In this document: positions 50,197 through 63,379 of the stretch, in pieces
Position numbering within the stretch: position 1 is the stretch's first letter
Layout of the letters: each line of letters starts with the position of its first letter
Source: Hybos culiciformis
Taxonomy: Eukaryota; Arthropoda; Insecta; Diptera; Hybotidae
Direction of reading: 5' to 3'
Length of the DNA: 64,000 bases
Assembly: GCA_964007475.1 (NCBI GenBank)
Contig: OZ023273.1
Coordinates: 39,061,525 to 39,125,524 of the forward strand
Made by a program: the position numbers and the translations under genes
The notes under the pieces: generated by a model
Told to the model about the DNA's origin: nothing
Database searches by the model: none
The model's input: the letters and a program-made list of their open reading frames with translations, nothing else

Positions 50197-53100
50197 TTTC
50201 AATTTCAGAGTTTTCGATTTGTCTACTTGAATAGCAGAAAATTGTTTGACATTTGATATCGATTTATTTTTTCATAAAATTTAATTTTCGTTGTAATTGT
50301 TGCATAACAATAAAATTATTTATCAAGATTAAATAAATAAAATCTGTAATATAAGTTTCTAGTTTCATTTTTAAAGATATTTATAACAAAATAACATTGT
50401 ACTGTGCTATATATATTTTGATTTAACAAATTATCGCTTATTTTCTAAATCAAAACTAATAAAAATGTGGTCGCGGTTTTTAATTGAAAATAGTTTACAA
50501 CTTATATTCTGATATATGTACATATAAAATACTTGTTTTTTCTTTTTTAAATTCTGTCATTCTGTGTACTAAATATTCAAATTCACGCAAATATTTAAAT
50601 AGGTTTGTTCATTTTTTTTTGTATACACATAATAAAACTTTTTGCAATGAAAATTTATAATTTAAAAATTTTCTATTTAGAAATTATGTATACATAGTAC
50701 TACATGTAACATGTAATGTAAAATATATCTATAAGAAATTATGTATATATACAATTTATTCTATTACAATATAAAATAAATGTACAACAAACAATTCATA
50801 ATAATTTCAACTAAATTTTTACAATTGGAATAAATTAAGAGCACAAGTGTGATAAATTTCTAAGATTGTAAAATGATAACAATCGTTAAATATTTCGAAT
50901 AAAATAAACGTAAATTAGAGAATGAATTTATAATAAAATTTTAAATTATAAAAATAATGTTCTTTTAGAAAATTTTTAATTTTATTTTATAAAATGCTTA
51001 ATGTCAATTAAAAACTGGAAATGTTGCAAAAATTTTAGATTTTTTTTAAATTATAATTAAAAACTTACTAAATTTCGAAAAATAATTCATACAATCAGTC
51101 ATAAACATTTTGATATAAAAAAACGCTGTCGTTATTTTGTTACGTTTTTATTTTTTTTTAATTTTGAATTATAAATGTATAAAGTTTAATTAACACCTCT
51201 AAAGCGTTAAAAGTAAAGAAAAATATCAAAAGTATCACAAATATCTCAAATTTAAGTACCATCCCTCGTTTATAAAAGCTTAATACATACGACCTGCCAA
51301 CAAAAATCTTGAATAGCTTCTCCTTCTGTTCCCTTATATTATTTTTTGAAATAAAAACCATCAATTTGATTTTTCGACTAAAAATTTAGTAAGCTGAAAC
51401 GCATATTGTCGCATTGTTCTACTGAAGCATATGATCTGGGTAATCAAACTTTAAAATTCTGCTAGTAATAAATCTACATCCTGTTTAAAAATCATTAATA
51501 GATTGTTTTTAAGAAGATAGAAACTATTCATTGTCTAAAATAAGTGCGCATCGGTTCTGCTTTATCTCAATGATGAATTTAATTCGTTCAAATGACATCA
51601 ACTACTTATAACATTTTTTTTTTCAAGGGCTCTTTGAGCTAGAAATCTAAATTCTATTTATATACTTTCAGTCACTTTTATCTAAAAGAAGAGTTTGGTT
51701 CTAATATATTCTCCAGATTATATAGTGTACAATATAATTGTACTTTTATGTGTGTAAATAAAAAATACTGTAGCTTCACTTTATATAATGTAGGTCATTT
51801 GTATTATTTCCCCATCAATATTCATTCAATTACTTTTTTTTATCACATAAAATGTAAAATAAATTCATTAATGTTAATATTTGCTTCCTATCACTTCAAT
51901 ACACGTTTTATTTGAAATAAAACCCTTACGATTATATATCGTACATACGTATAAATGAGCTATGTCTACGTAATTTATACATTTTCATAAAATAATTTAA
52001 ATGAATTTCACCTGAATAAATATTTATGATTCAATAAAGTAATTTACGTTAAATTACTGAAAGTAATAAGATTTTTCATCAATTTGATCGTTTAATATGT
52101 ACAAGAAAAGACATCATTCTTTTGATTTTAAAGAATACGTTAGAAATTTCAGACGAACTATTAAGCTTAAATATTTGTTTCATTATTCTTTGTTTTCAAA
52201 TATGGTATAAAGAACTTTTCGAATTCAACCTAATTTTAGCATTCAGGTATATTGATTTACTCTTAGTTTAAACTTTCTTTTGATTCAATAGAAAAAATAA
52301 CTAGATAGAAGAATTGAAAGTATGCATGAAATAACAAATAGCTTGAATTTTAGATTATATACGATTTTTCTATATATAAGCCGTGCTATGTATATAAGTC
52401 AAATCGAACTAGTGGATAACGTTAGCAAAATTAGCTATTTGTCATAGCAGAAAAAATATCTCATACTTATGTCTGTTCAAATGATTATAGCAAATTTCGA
52501 TATAAAAATTACAGAAACTCAAAATTATTGTTTCTAATTTATTCTTTGCTAGAAAAAAAACGATAAAAATTATAATTTTGATGTAGCAAGTTTTGCTACA
52601 ATTCATTTGTTAAACTTTATTGAACGAGTTAAAATTCAAAATTCTTAATCGATGAAAAAAAGTTATATTACATGTTTAATAACAAATGATAGATTTTTAG
52701 CATATATTGCAAAAAAATAACGCAGTTTAAATTATAATATTTCTGTCAGTAATTCTTTTTTCAGTGAATTATTAAATTTTTTAGTTAAAAATATAAATCA
52801 CAATACTTTTTCTTTAACGAGAAGAGAAAATGGAATTGAAAACATAATCATTTAATGAAATTATGTTTCTAAAAATATTATGTAAATAAAAATAATGTAA
52901 GTTATGTTCCGTAATAATTTTTAGGTTGTCAAATTAGGTTTACATATAAATTTTTGATATTAAATGAAATTGTATGAAATTTAAGAAGTTTTAACCTTTT
53001 TCCAAGAACTTATATTAGAAGCATATTTTAAAATTGAGTAATAAATTTCTACACATGAATTAGTTTTTGCATAATAATCAGAAAAATATTAATAACAGAT

Positions 53101-56100
53101 TGCTAAAAAATTGTCTACTTCAAATGTTAATTTAATAGTAATCAAAAGTTGATTAAATAATATAATTAATTATTTTAAATAAAAATTAAACTATAGGTAT
53201 GTTCTGTTGAAAACACCAGCATTAATCTTAATCTTAAGCCAATTCAACATAAATTGTTAATTCGATTGATCCGAATGAGATTTGAAAAATACAAAAAATA
53301 CTTTCATTATTATTCCACTAAAAACTAATCTAGCTTTATTTATATAACTTAAACTACTTGCCTCATCTATATTTAAACAAAAGATATTTATACAGAAAAA
53401 AAAACCTACCTAGTCTCGAAATGAAATCACGATATAAAATATGGATTTTCAAACATTTTTCACACAGAAAAATTCCAACCTCCAATTGGAAAAAAAATTG
53501 GCAAAGGTTTATCCACAATAAGAGAAATAGTGGAAAGTTTTTGTACAATAAATAGATATTTTTTTTTGTGAACATTATTTAATAATCAAAGTTTGTGTAC
53601 TTTCTTCAATTTATCGGTTTTTTTTTAAATTATTTTGGCGTCATACTGGCTTGCTGTCATTTGCATTTGAAAGAAAAATGCAATTTGGGGAAAAAAACTT
53701 TTAGATTAAAATTGTCATTGTTTTCAATATTGTATGTTAAGTATTTTTGTATTGGGAAGTGAAAATTCTACGTATGTATGTACATCTAACGAGATAAAAC
53801 CTTAGCCAAGGGAATGGTTTTTGAACATAAATAGAATTTTTGATTATATACGTTTTTTTTTTTCGAAATAATTTGTTTAATGGAAACGAAAAATTTGTTT
53901 GAACTTTAATTGTTTATACAAACAATATTTCAGATAAGTTTCAGAATATGAATAGCTTAAAAGTTTCGTCATTATTATGTTCATTGCAATCTAATTCAAT
54001 ATTATATTTTTAATTCAAATAAGATTAAGAACGTACGATATTTTTTGGTCGACTTAAAGGCAACAATGATCGCAAAAAGATACTTCTAAAAACAAAAATC
54101 AATGTAATTAAATTTTTCAAAAAAAAACTTACTTATTTTATATAAAAAAGGAATAACAATAAGGCTTTATAAAAAAAAATTATTTATTATTTGTGTAGAT
54201 TTCATCCTCATTCATATTTATAACATAATAGCATAGCCAACATGGTACATTATTATGTAAGTAATTTTTTTTCTATTTGGTTAATATTTGGTTATTATAT
54301 ATAAAGAAGCACATACTATATTCATATATTTGAAGTTCTTTCTTTTTCTTCTATTCATACATACATTAGATGTAACTGAATAGCTTAAAGTAGTCTTATA
54401 TCTGAATCCTTTGTATTCCTTTGTACATAAAAAACAAATATCTAGATATATTTTCTATTCCTATAAGTCCTATAGCTTCTTATTTTTATTCCTTGTATGC
54501 AAATGAATAAACTATAAAATTTTCATAAATCAAATTTACCAAACAATTATTTTATATGAGGACAAAATGTTTCTTTCATTATATTTTATTATTATACGAT
54601 ACATACATATTTGTAAAATTAGAGCAAAGTAAAAAAGAACTCTTTTGAAAATATAATATTTAATAGTTTAATTATAAAAGTATATATAATACTATTAAAA
54701 TTTTCATAAAGGGAAAATATATGGAAAAAAAACTCATTTTACGTAAATAAGCTGTTAAGATAAAATTCTAATTACCAAATCCAAAGATTATTTGTTTTAA
54801 AAGAAATAAGGAAATGAATTTTTTTATTCTCTATGTATTTAAAGTGAAAAAAAGAATTTTCCCAAAATAAAACCGCGAAAATCGATTTTCTACCTTTTTT
54901 AATTAACTTTAATAAAATTTACAAAAACTCAAGATATTGATTTTATTGATTTTTAGTAAAAAGAATTTTTCAAGAAATATTTTCAAATTAATTAGAAAAA
55001 TTTATTTTTTTTTGCACCTGAAAAAATTCACTACACCTCAACATAATTTTTTCCTTTGTTCACAATTCGTAGATGATTAATTCTTTGCAGTTGACTTTTT
55101 TCTTCAAGGTAAAACTTAGAATAGGTTTCTCGAACATTTATTCTAAAATTTCTTTGCGCTAGTATAGCTGTGCATAAACATAATTCTAGGAAATTTAATT
55201 TCAATCGATTGTTTCGACATCTTCTTCTGCTATTTAAACCTAGTGTACACTACAGTCATTTTTGTCAGTCTTATTCTATGAAAAATATTTATTAATTTTA
55301 ATTTATTTTTTAACTAATTATAAAGAAAGGCGCCTTATATTAAATTGGTCTTAGTTTTCCGCAAAATAAAGCTAAACTATGACATTTTTTCTTAATCAGA
55401 AAAACAAAAACATAATTAAATTCACAAAAAATTAATTCGTAGTACAACCCCTCTTAAAACCAAACCCAATACGGATTGTAAATATATATATCGTAAGCTT
55501 CTTGTATCTTGTCTTATATGCATATATACCGATTATTGATTCTTATCATTTTCAGAATTAAGTACATTTAATGCACTGTATTTTCTATAAATATATAACG
55601 TTAATTAAAAAAAAATTAAATTAGGATTATGTATCTATTATAATTATAATTTTTAAATAAAAACCCTTTTTGGTTTATTTTTTTTTTTTAATTTATTTGA
55701 AAAAGGCACACAACTAAAAATCTTAAATAAATTCACTTCACTTTATAAAAATATATTTTCAATGTCATACTAAATTAAAAAAAGAAAATAAATAAATAAT
55801 AAATTTTTCTAACTTCGGTTCGCGCGTCCCTACATCTGCGGTACTAAAATTTATATGAGGAATTAAATTGTATATTTTAAGATAAAAGTCGTATTCGCAG
55901 ATATTATAAATAAGCTTCCAAAGTAGAAATATGTTATGTACTTATGTAAGAAACAAAAAAAAAATCATTAAAAGAAATAATTTTGAAAAAAAACAAAAAT
56001 AAAATAAATAAACATTATTTTGAATTTTGACGACTATAATAAAATTAATTTTAAAAATATCATATATATTATTAGATATTTCTGTGTAACATTAAACAAT

Positions 56101-56115
56101 TTTTTTTAATTTTAG
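50197..56115. other. AT-rich sequence, no gene established
   Basis: Open frames at 51364-51158 (minus), 53358-53555 (plus) and 53575-53363 (minus) overlap or oppose one another without signals. A 33-codon plus-strand frame near 51525-51620 looks balanced in composition but has no splice context. A 10-bp palindrome AAGGCGCCTT lies at 55327. Confidence 0.45.
55814..55843. other. isolated CpG-rich islet
   Basis: About 30 bases from TTCGGTTCGCG to CTGCGGTA hold five CpG sites inside very AT-rich DNA. On the minus strand it follows an AG after TAAATTTTAG and is open in one frame (YRRCRDARTE), ending near GTTAGA, so it could be a mini-exon; GGTTCGCGCGTCC also faintly resembles a B box. Neither reading is secure. 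Confidence 0.2.
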
Positions 56116-56203
56116 GTATACTTGATATCGGCGTTCCTTATTTTAATAACAATCCTTGGAATCAATCAGAAACTTGAAGCCTAACAATTATTTTATGAAT
56201 AAA
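56116..56203 (+). CDS. possible terminal exon with poly(A) signal, gene not recognised
   Basis: A strong acceptor (T-rich tract ending ATTTTAG at 56115) is followed by a locally GC-richer segment, two competing open frames, and an AATAAA at 56198-56203. One frame reads VYLISAFLILITILGINQKL and ends at TAA (56182-56184), resembling a hydrophobic C-terminal tail. The other, entered two bases later, reads ILDIGVPYFNNNPWNQSET and ends at TGA (56175-56177), resembling a soluble C-terminus. Without the upstream exon the phase cannot be fixed. AATAAA is frequent in this DNA, so it adds little weight. Confidence 0.2.
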
Positions 56204-59200
56204 TCAATGAATTCATAGGAATTTGAAAAAAAAAAAAAAAAATGATATTTTTTTTTATTATATACTCGTTAACTACTTATACATTTCCCAGGGAAATTTA
56301 AGTAGACATTTTTTTTTTTATTTAATTAAATTTGAAGAAATTTATACATAAAAAATAATTGAGTATTTATAATAAAATTATGGGTATTTAAATAAAAAAT
56401 TAAATCTAAATGTAAACAAAGTTGAGATGTTAAAAATTATTTATATTAATCTCGTTAGTTTTACAATAATAAGCCAATTTCTATGACAATTATATACATA
56501 CTATACATTATACATACTTTAATTATCAATAATATGTATAAGAAAATTAATTTTCAATTATAAAATCATGTCATCAAAAAAAAAAAAAAAATGTTATAAA
56601 ATATTATAATACCAGAAAAAATACCAAAAAATTTTTAAGATTCATTATTTGACTCATTTGACATACTGATAAATATTGAATACCAGTTTATCGTGAAGTT
56701 TATAAAATAAAAACAAGATTTTTTTATTTCTCTCAATATTGAAAAAAAATAAATTTATTCAAAAAAAAAATTAAACTTGCAGATGCGGTTTAAAAAAAAA
56801 AAAAACTATATTTTTTCATAAAGACTATATAGGTAGCAATAATTATATTCAAACATTTTTAGATACTATAGGTATATAAAATATCATAAAATAATGTAAT
56901 ATCATTAATAAAATTTATATTAAAATAAAATTTATAATTTAATTATACACATTTGAATGATCTTTAACGAATTATGGAACTGTGCTTAAAATACCAAAAT
57001 AACGTTTATAAAATAATTTTATTGTAAAACCTATTTTTGCATAATATTTAATTGTAGAGAGAATGAACAAAATATCTAATGGTTTTCTTATATTTTATAT
57101 AATAGTAATATTTCCTCAAATATTTCATTGAAGTTCTACACCTATTTGGCGGAATGAAATGTTCAATTTAGTACGAAATGTATTAAGTTCAATTCTCTTC
57201 TGGCAATTTTTAACCCTGTTGACCTCCTTCAGCTAAATAACGATTGAATATAGTCTATTTTTAAATACTTATTCGGAATTGAATAATTATTATAGTAAAA
57301 GATAAAGTCTGTATGTAAGTTTTTATAATTGAAGTTTTAAATTAAAAATTTAATACAAAATTCTTCGATCAAACATTTACATTTTAAAATAATATTTACT
57401 TAATTAATTTGAATGCGTTTTATAAATATCTCAATATTACGATAAGTGATCTAAACTAATTCAATAAATGAAAATAAAAAAAAAAATTAAAAATAATCGT
57501 TTACCTGATCATAAAAAAAAAGTAAATCTAAACTTTAAATGATGATAAGATAACAATAATTAAATTTAATATTAAGTTCACGTTTAATTAAAAGAAAAAT
57601 ATATTTGCAAAACTGTTATTGTATTTGAAAACATTAATTTACTTATAATTTATTAATAATAATTTGTTTTTTTTTGTATTATTATTCGTGAAAGATCTTC
57701 AAAAGACTATCAATACTAAAAGTAAAAATATAAAAAGCACAAATTTTTTTTTTAATCGATCAAAATAAAAATTTATATCTTGATTGTGTTTACAAAGCGC
57801 CATATATATAACATTAAAGCTTTAAATTCTAGAGCTTTCATTGATTAAAATTCTTAGTATTGATAGCACAAAAATGTTTTCTTAATATATTAACTAAAAT
57901 ACAAAATAAATATAATAAAATTCTATTCACCTTTAAAAGAGTTTCTTTGAAATTTTTTTTTTTGTTTTAATTTAATTTCTTAATTTTTTTAATAAAACTT
58001 TTCATTATTTAAATATTTATTAATATTATTATATTTTTAATGAATATATTGAATAATTAAGAAGTATTATAATATATATTATTTAAAAAATCAATTTAAA
58101 TATTTTTTTAAATTTTTAATTAATATAATGTAATTTTTTTTTTAATTCAATAATTTTGATGCAATTTTTTTTTTTAATTTTTTTATTATAATAATAAATA
58201 AATTTATTTGTTTTTATTGAATATTTTTAAGAAAAAATTCTAAGAAACTTTTTGCATTTTTGTTCTAAAAATTAAATTTATGTTTTTAACACTTTTTTTT
58301 TATTTATTTAAATTTTTTATTTAAATTTTTTTAAATATCTAGATTTAAATATTTTTATAATTTTTATTTTCTTTTTCACCTTTTTAATTTTTTTTTTTTT
58401 ATCAATATAATTTTTTAAAAGGAAAATCTATCACATCTGAAAAGAAAAAAAAAATTAAATAAAAAATTTGGAAAGAATTCAATTTTCAATAATATTATTC
58501 TTTTTAAAACATTTTACTAGTTTTATATTGTATATATATGAATATTAAATTTGATAATATTTTTCTCAAAGTTTTCCAAGCTTTTTTTCTATTTTTCTTT
58601 GTTTTAATTAAGAATTTTTTGAAACTTCATATATTTAAAAAATAAACTTATTTTATATTTTTATTTATTTATTTTTATTTAGATTTTTAACTATTTAATT
58701 TGTAGTTATAATTTTATAACATAATATTCTTTTTATACTGATTAAGTTGAGCTTTTGTGTTTTATTTTCCTAAACTTTCTTTCTTTTTTTAAATGCAGAA
58801 GTAAGTAAGCTTGAATGTGTAATGTAGTTGATAGTTGAATATTATAATTATGTATAAGTTTGTAATGTACTATTATTTTATTAAATTGTGAAATTTGATG
58901 AATTGAGTACTAAATATTGTGAATTTTCTCAGTTGTGTTATTTAGAAAAATATTTTACAATGTAAATTTTGGATTTATCTACTCTCAAGTTTGAAAGTTG
59001 AAAGGGGATTATTTTCTAAATATTAATTGATTACTAAAAATTAAAAATAAAATACACTCAATTTATTTATAATTCTTGAATTAAAATCAAACAGAATTAT
59101 ATATATATATTTTTTTAATTCACAAGTCAATTAAATTATGTTAAAATATATCAAAGCCATTTTCACCTTGAATTTAATTAATATCTGATATCATATAAAA

Positions 59201-60265
59201 TCGTAGAATAAACAAAACAAAATTTTTAAAAAATAGGACGGAATATTTTTGATTTGTTTTTTTTTTTATACAATTTATGCATAACCCTTGTCAATAATAA
59301 TTATATAATCTTCTATTTTTAAATATCAAATAATAGGTATACAACATAGTTAGTTCTTCAAAAATAAGTCACATTTTTACGAAGTGAAAAAAAAATTTTC
59401 AATTTTATTACATATAGACAAAACAAATGAATAAAAATAGTTCTATGGCTGAATTATTAATTAAATACTATGTTTATACCATTTAATGAATTGAAGAAAA
59501 ACCTTGAGCTATTAACTACTAAAAATATATATATATATATATATACATGTCTTTTGATCAAAAAAATTGTATTGGACTTATTTTATTTCAAAATATTATG
59601 AAAAATATTTGAAATACAGAAATATAAATTAAAATGAATATTTATCTTATTATGGGTTAATCAAGGCAGCTAGATTTCATTTTTCTTGATACAATCCTAA
59701 ACAAAATAATTAATATATAATATAATTTAAATTTGGTTAAAGTTTTACAAACCGATACATTAGATTTTTCTTTAGCTAAAACATTTGAGGAAACTTTGAA
59801 GTTGAGATTGTATTTATTAAAAAAATTTCTTTCAATTTAACATAAAAATTGAATTGATTGGTTATAAAATACATAAACACAACATACATTAAAGGTCATC
59901 TATGTAAACGAGTTAATTTAGTTTTTATTTTATTGCAAAATATTAATTTTGTAAGTTAAAATTACTTATTACTAAGCGCAAATCAAACCAATAAGAAAAT
60001 TATATACATTGTATTTCATATATATTTTTTTTTTTTTGGTCATTGCAGTTAATTAAATATGAGCTTTTCTATGCAAATCTTTCCTTTTGAAACAATAATT
60101 GACCCAAATACTCAGGCATTATTTGAAATTGTGATAAAAATTAATTTTCTTTTTGTTGCATTATTATTTTGAAATAATTACTAAAAATTAAAGTAATAAT
60201 TGAATTGAAATACGTGATGTAGCATAGAATAATAAATTTTTATTGAAGTAATATTTTCTTTCTAG
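56204..60265. other. AT-rich sequence, no gene established
   Basis: A plus-strand frame at 57132-57236 contains RNEMFNLVRNVLSSILFWQF and follows an acceptor-like CATTGAAG, but has no partner. The stretch 57950-58700 is dominated by T runs. Confidence 0.45.
59526..59545. repeat. (TA)10 microsatellite
   Basis: Twenty uninterrupted bases of TA. Confidence 0.9.
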
Positions 60266-60321
60266 GTACTGATAAGAAAAATGAAATTTCGTCACACGGT
60301 TGTGAGAAACCAAAAAAATAA
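60266..60321 (+). CDS. possible short terminal exon, gene not recognised
   Basis: A good acceptor (ATTTTCTTTCTAG ending 60265) is followed by 56 bases richer in G and C than their surroundings, then TAA and a run of AATAAA-type signals. The frame entered at the third base reads TDKKNEISSHGCEKPKK and stops at 60319-60321; the frame entered at once reads VLIRKMKFRHTVVRNQKNK and stops just after. Either could be a hydrophilic C-terminus. No upstream exon is assigned, and short tails like this arise by chance. Confidence 0.18.
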
Positions 60322-61330
60322 ATAAATAAAAAAATATGCCATACTTATGTATGTTCTATTTATACGTATATTTATTTAAAAAAAAAAATCTACATTTATG
60401 TATGTAAATAAAAAATATATAAGTTCCAAAAAAAGAAAAGTTTTCTTTTTAGTTTTCTATGACATTAATGCAAAAAAAAAAAAAATAAAAGTAAATAAAT
60501 TTTTGGGAAATTTTTATTCAAAAAAATATTATGTATGTTATGTACAAGTAAGTATATATATAATATTATTTAACGAATTTGTGTATATCAGGAAAAAAAA
60601 GTTTTTTTTTTTTATATAATGTACATAAAATTTTTGTTTTAAGTAAATTATCAAAAAAAAAATAAATAAAAAAAATGTTTTAACACGAAATAAACTTTTT
60701 GTGTTTTTTTTTCGTAGCGAGCGATTGTGAAAGAAAAAAAATATATTTTTTTTTTATTTTTGCGCCTTAGTTATATTGGAAAAAATTTTATTTTCATATT
60801 TTTGTAAAATATTTACAATTTAAATTCAAAAATATTTGAAAAAAAAAAAAAAAATAAGAAACTACAATATAATTATTTTTTTTATTTTTTTATTATAATT
60901 TTTTATTTTTTTTTTTAATATGTTAATTAAATGTATTACTTTTTTTTTATTTTATTCTTTGTATTAAAAAAAAAATTTTTTTTTTATGAAGTCGAAACAA
61001 CCAAAACACTTGCTCAAATGATGAAAATTATAAACTTTTTTTTTTCATAAAAAAAAAAAAATCTCTTTCTTTAGTATTTTTGCTTTAGTATTTTGTAGAT
61101 ACTTCGCATTCGTTATTTTTTTTTTTTATATCACAATTTTGTGAGAGATCTGAGATATTTTGTAAACTTAATGGATGTTTTTGTATTTATTTATTTATTT
61201 TGATTTGAGCTTTACATGTTTAATATACAATTATATACATAATAAGTGAAAAATTTGGCTTAAGAGCTTTTTTATATATATTTTTCTTGTTTGTGTTTAT
61301 GTATCTAATATTTTTATATTGAAAATAACA

Positions 61331-61356
61331 AAGAGAGAGAGTGAGAGAAAGAGAAG
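61331..61356. repeat. imperfect (GA)n tract
   Basis: A purine-only GA-rich run with one T, the only GA-type repeat seen in the window; GAGA-type tracts can bind chromatin factors in insects, but nothing nearby supports a promoter. Confidence 0.75.
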
Positions 61357-62912
61357 AAATTATTATATTTCAGATATTCTGTTTAGTTTTCAGATATAAG
61401 TGTTTTTGTTTTTTTTTTATTATTAAATATAATTATAATTTTATAATAATTCTAAAAAAAAAAAAAACATAAATTTATTTTTTTTATCTGTATATATTGA
61501 AAAAATATGAAAAAATAAAAATGTATTTTTTTTTTAATTATTTATGTATTATATATTCAGATAAAATAAATATATATAAAAATTTGTTTTTTAATATGCG
61601 TGAATTTGAAGTAAAAATGAGTATCTGAAATAGGCATTAAGAGATTTATTTTGTTTTTTCGTTTTTCCTCGTAAAGATAATTTTATCTGCAGTGTATTTT
61701 TATACAATTTTTTTCCTTTTTTTTTTTTTTTGATAAAACATGACAGCTCACTATACTAAATGGCAAAGTTCGAACTATGGATGTTTGTTTTTAATAATAT
61801 TCTTATCAAAATAATTTCATTTACATAAACAAAAATAAAATAATAATAATTGAAGATAAAAAAAAAATTATCACAAATAAAATATTACACCCCTTTTATT
61901 CAAAAAAAAAAAAAAACATAAATTCTTAGTTAGATAAACTATATTAGATGCTCAATCTGTAGATGTTCACTGCTAACAGATGTGTAATACAAAAAAAAAA
62001 TTCCTCAATATTTTTATATTTTTCGATTCCCATTAAGGTCACCCAGCAGTCGATTTTTGTTCATTTTAGGAGAATACAGGAATTGCTTGAAATCAATTAA
62101 AAGCTGTGTATACAAATTAGCTGATTTCCAATACTGTAGTATAAAATTAAGCATGATTCATTTATTATTTTTGAAATTAAAAATCAAGATAAAATCTTAA
62201 TTTAATTGAATATCAAATCAGTTTATAATTTCTAGGGTTTTTCAGTTTTTCTTATTTTATAGATTAAGTAAATGAAAATACAAAACTTGGTGATTTTGTA
62301 AAAAAAGAAAAAATTTTTGATCAAAAAACCTTTATACTATATAACAGTTCTAAAAATTATGTAATAATATTTTATGTGATGATGATTATAAATTATATAA
62401 GTTATAAATTATATAAACTTTTCTATATATCTTTGTAATAATACTAGTAGTAATAAAATTATAAATTTTTCAAAAACTTAAAGAATCAAAATTTTACCCA
62501 TATTTATTAATGTGTAAGGTATTATAATAATCTATTATAAAAACAAGATTTTATATTAAAAATTTATTAGAGAAATTTAAAGAGAATCAAAAATTATAGG
62601 TAGAAAAAAAAATATGTATTGTTTTTTTTGTAAGAGACTTTTAAAAATAAATATTTTAAAGGTTATATTAATTGAAAAAAAAAAAACATAATACTACATA
62701 ATTATGAGTTTTTACATATATATATATATGTATATATCTATATATTGTATATACACATATGTAGTTACATTGATTTATATAATGTAATATATAACCTTAT
62801 CATATGATTTTTTTTGTTTGTATAAATATTCTGTGTATATGTATAATAAATATATGATGTAGGTAGGTGCGATGCAAGTTATATACATTACACGAGTTTT
62901 TGAAATATTTAG

Positions 62913-62998
62913 TCGGACAGCAATTAATGCAAGTACATTTTGAACGAATGAAAAACCGAAATGGAATTGCAATATTGATTTCTGCTTTTTGGATCTAG
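62913..62998 (+). other. segment bounded by good splice signals, function unknown
   Basis: GAAATATTTAG ends at 62912 and GTAAGA starts at 62999 after ATCTAG. Entered at its third base, the 86-base segment reads GQQLMQVHFERMKNRNGIAI and a short hydrophobic tail, but the last codon before the donor is TAG, so it cannot be an internal coding exon in that frame. It could be a non-coding exon or a relic. The minus-strand frame across the same bases (62972-62775) is membrane-like and also unrecognised. Confidence 0.18.
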
Positions 62999-63345
62999 GT
63001 AAGACAAAACGCCAAAAGATCCAAAATTATTTAAATAAAAAGTTATATTGTCTAATTTATATTATTTGACTTATTTATATAATGTCAACAACATGAAAAA
63101 CAATTTTAAATTTATTTTATATTTATTTATTTTATTTCCAAATTTTATTTTTCATAATTTTGTTTATTTATTATTATTTATTTATTTAATTAATTTATTA
63201 TATTTTTCTTCATTAATCTTTATTTAGGAATTTTCTATTTATTTTACTTAGTTTTGTATCTTATTTATATAATTTTATTTAATAATTTTATTAAATTTAT
63301 TTACATTGTTTTAAATATTTTATTTTTACTTAATACATTTTTATA

Positions 63346-63379
63346 ACATTGCGTCGCATAGTCGGAAAAGTAAAACTGG
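63346..63379 (+). other. GC-rich islet ending in a consensus 5' splice donor
   Basis: A short GC-rich islet (GCGTCGCATAGTCGG) runs into CTGG followed by GTAAGT at 63380. It would suit the end of a 5' exon of a plus-strand gene continuing beyond the window, but no start codon or promoter is clear. Confidence 0.2.

Noticed and set aside
53358..53575. Two overlapping open frames of 65 and 70 codons on opposite strands
   Set aside because: They oppose each other over the same bases, lack splice or start context, and have AT-driven composition.
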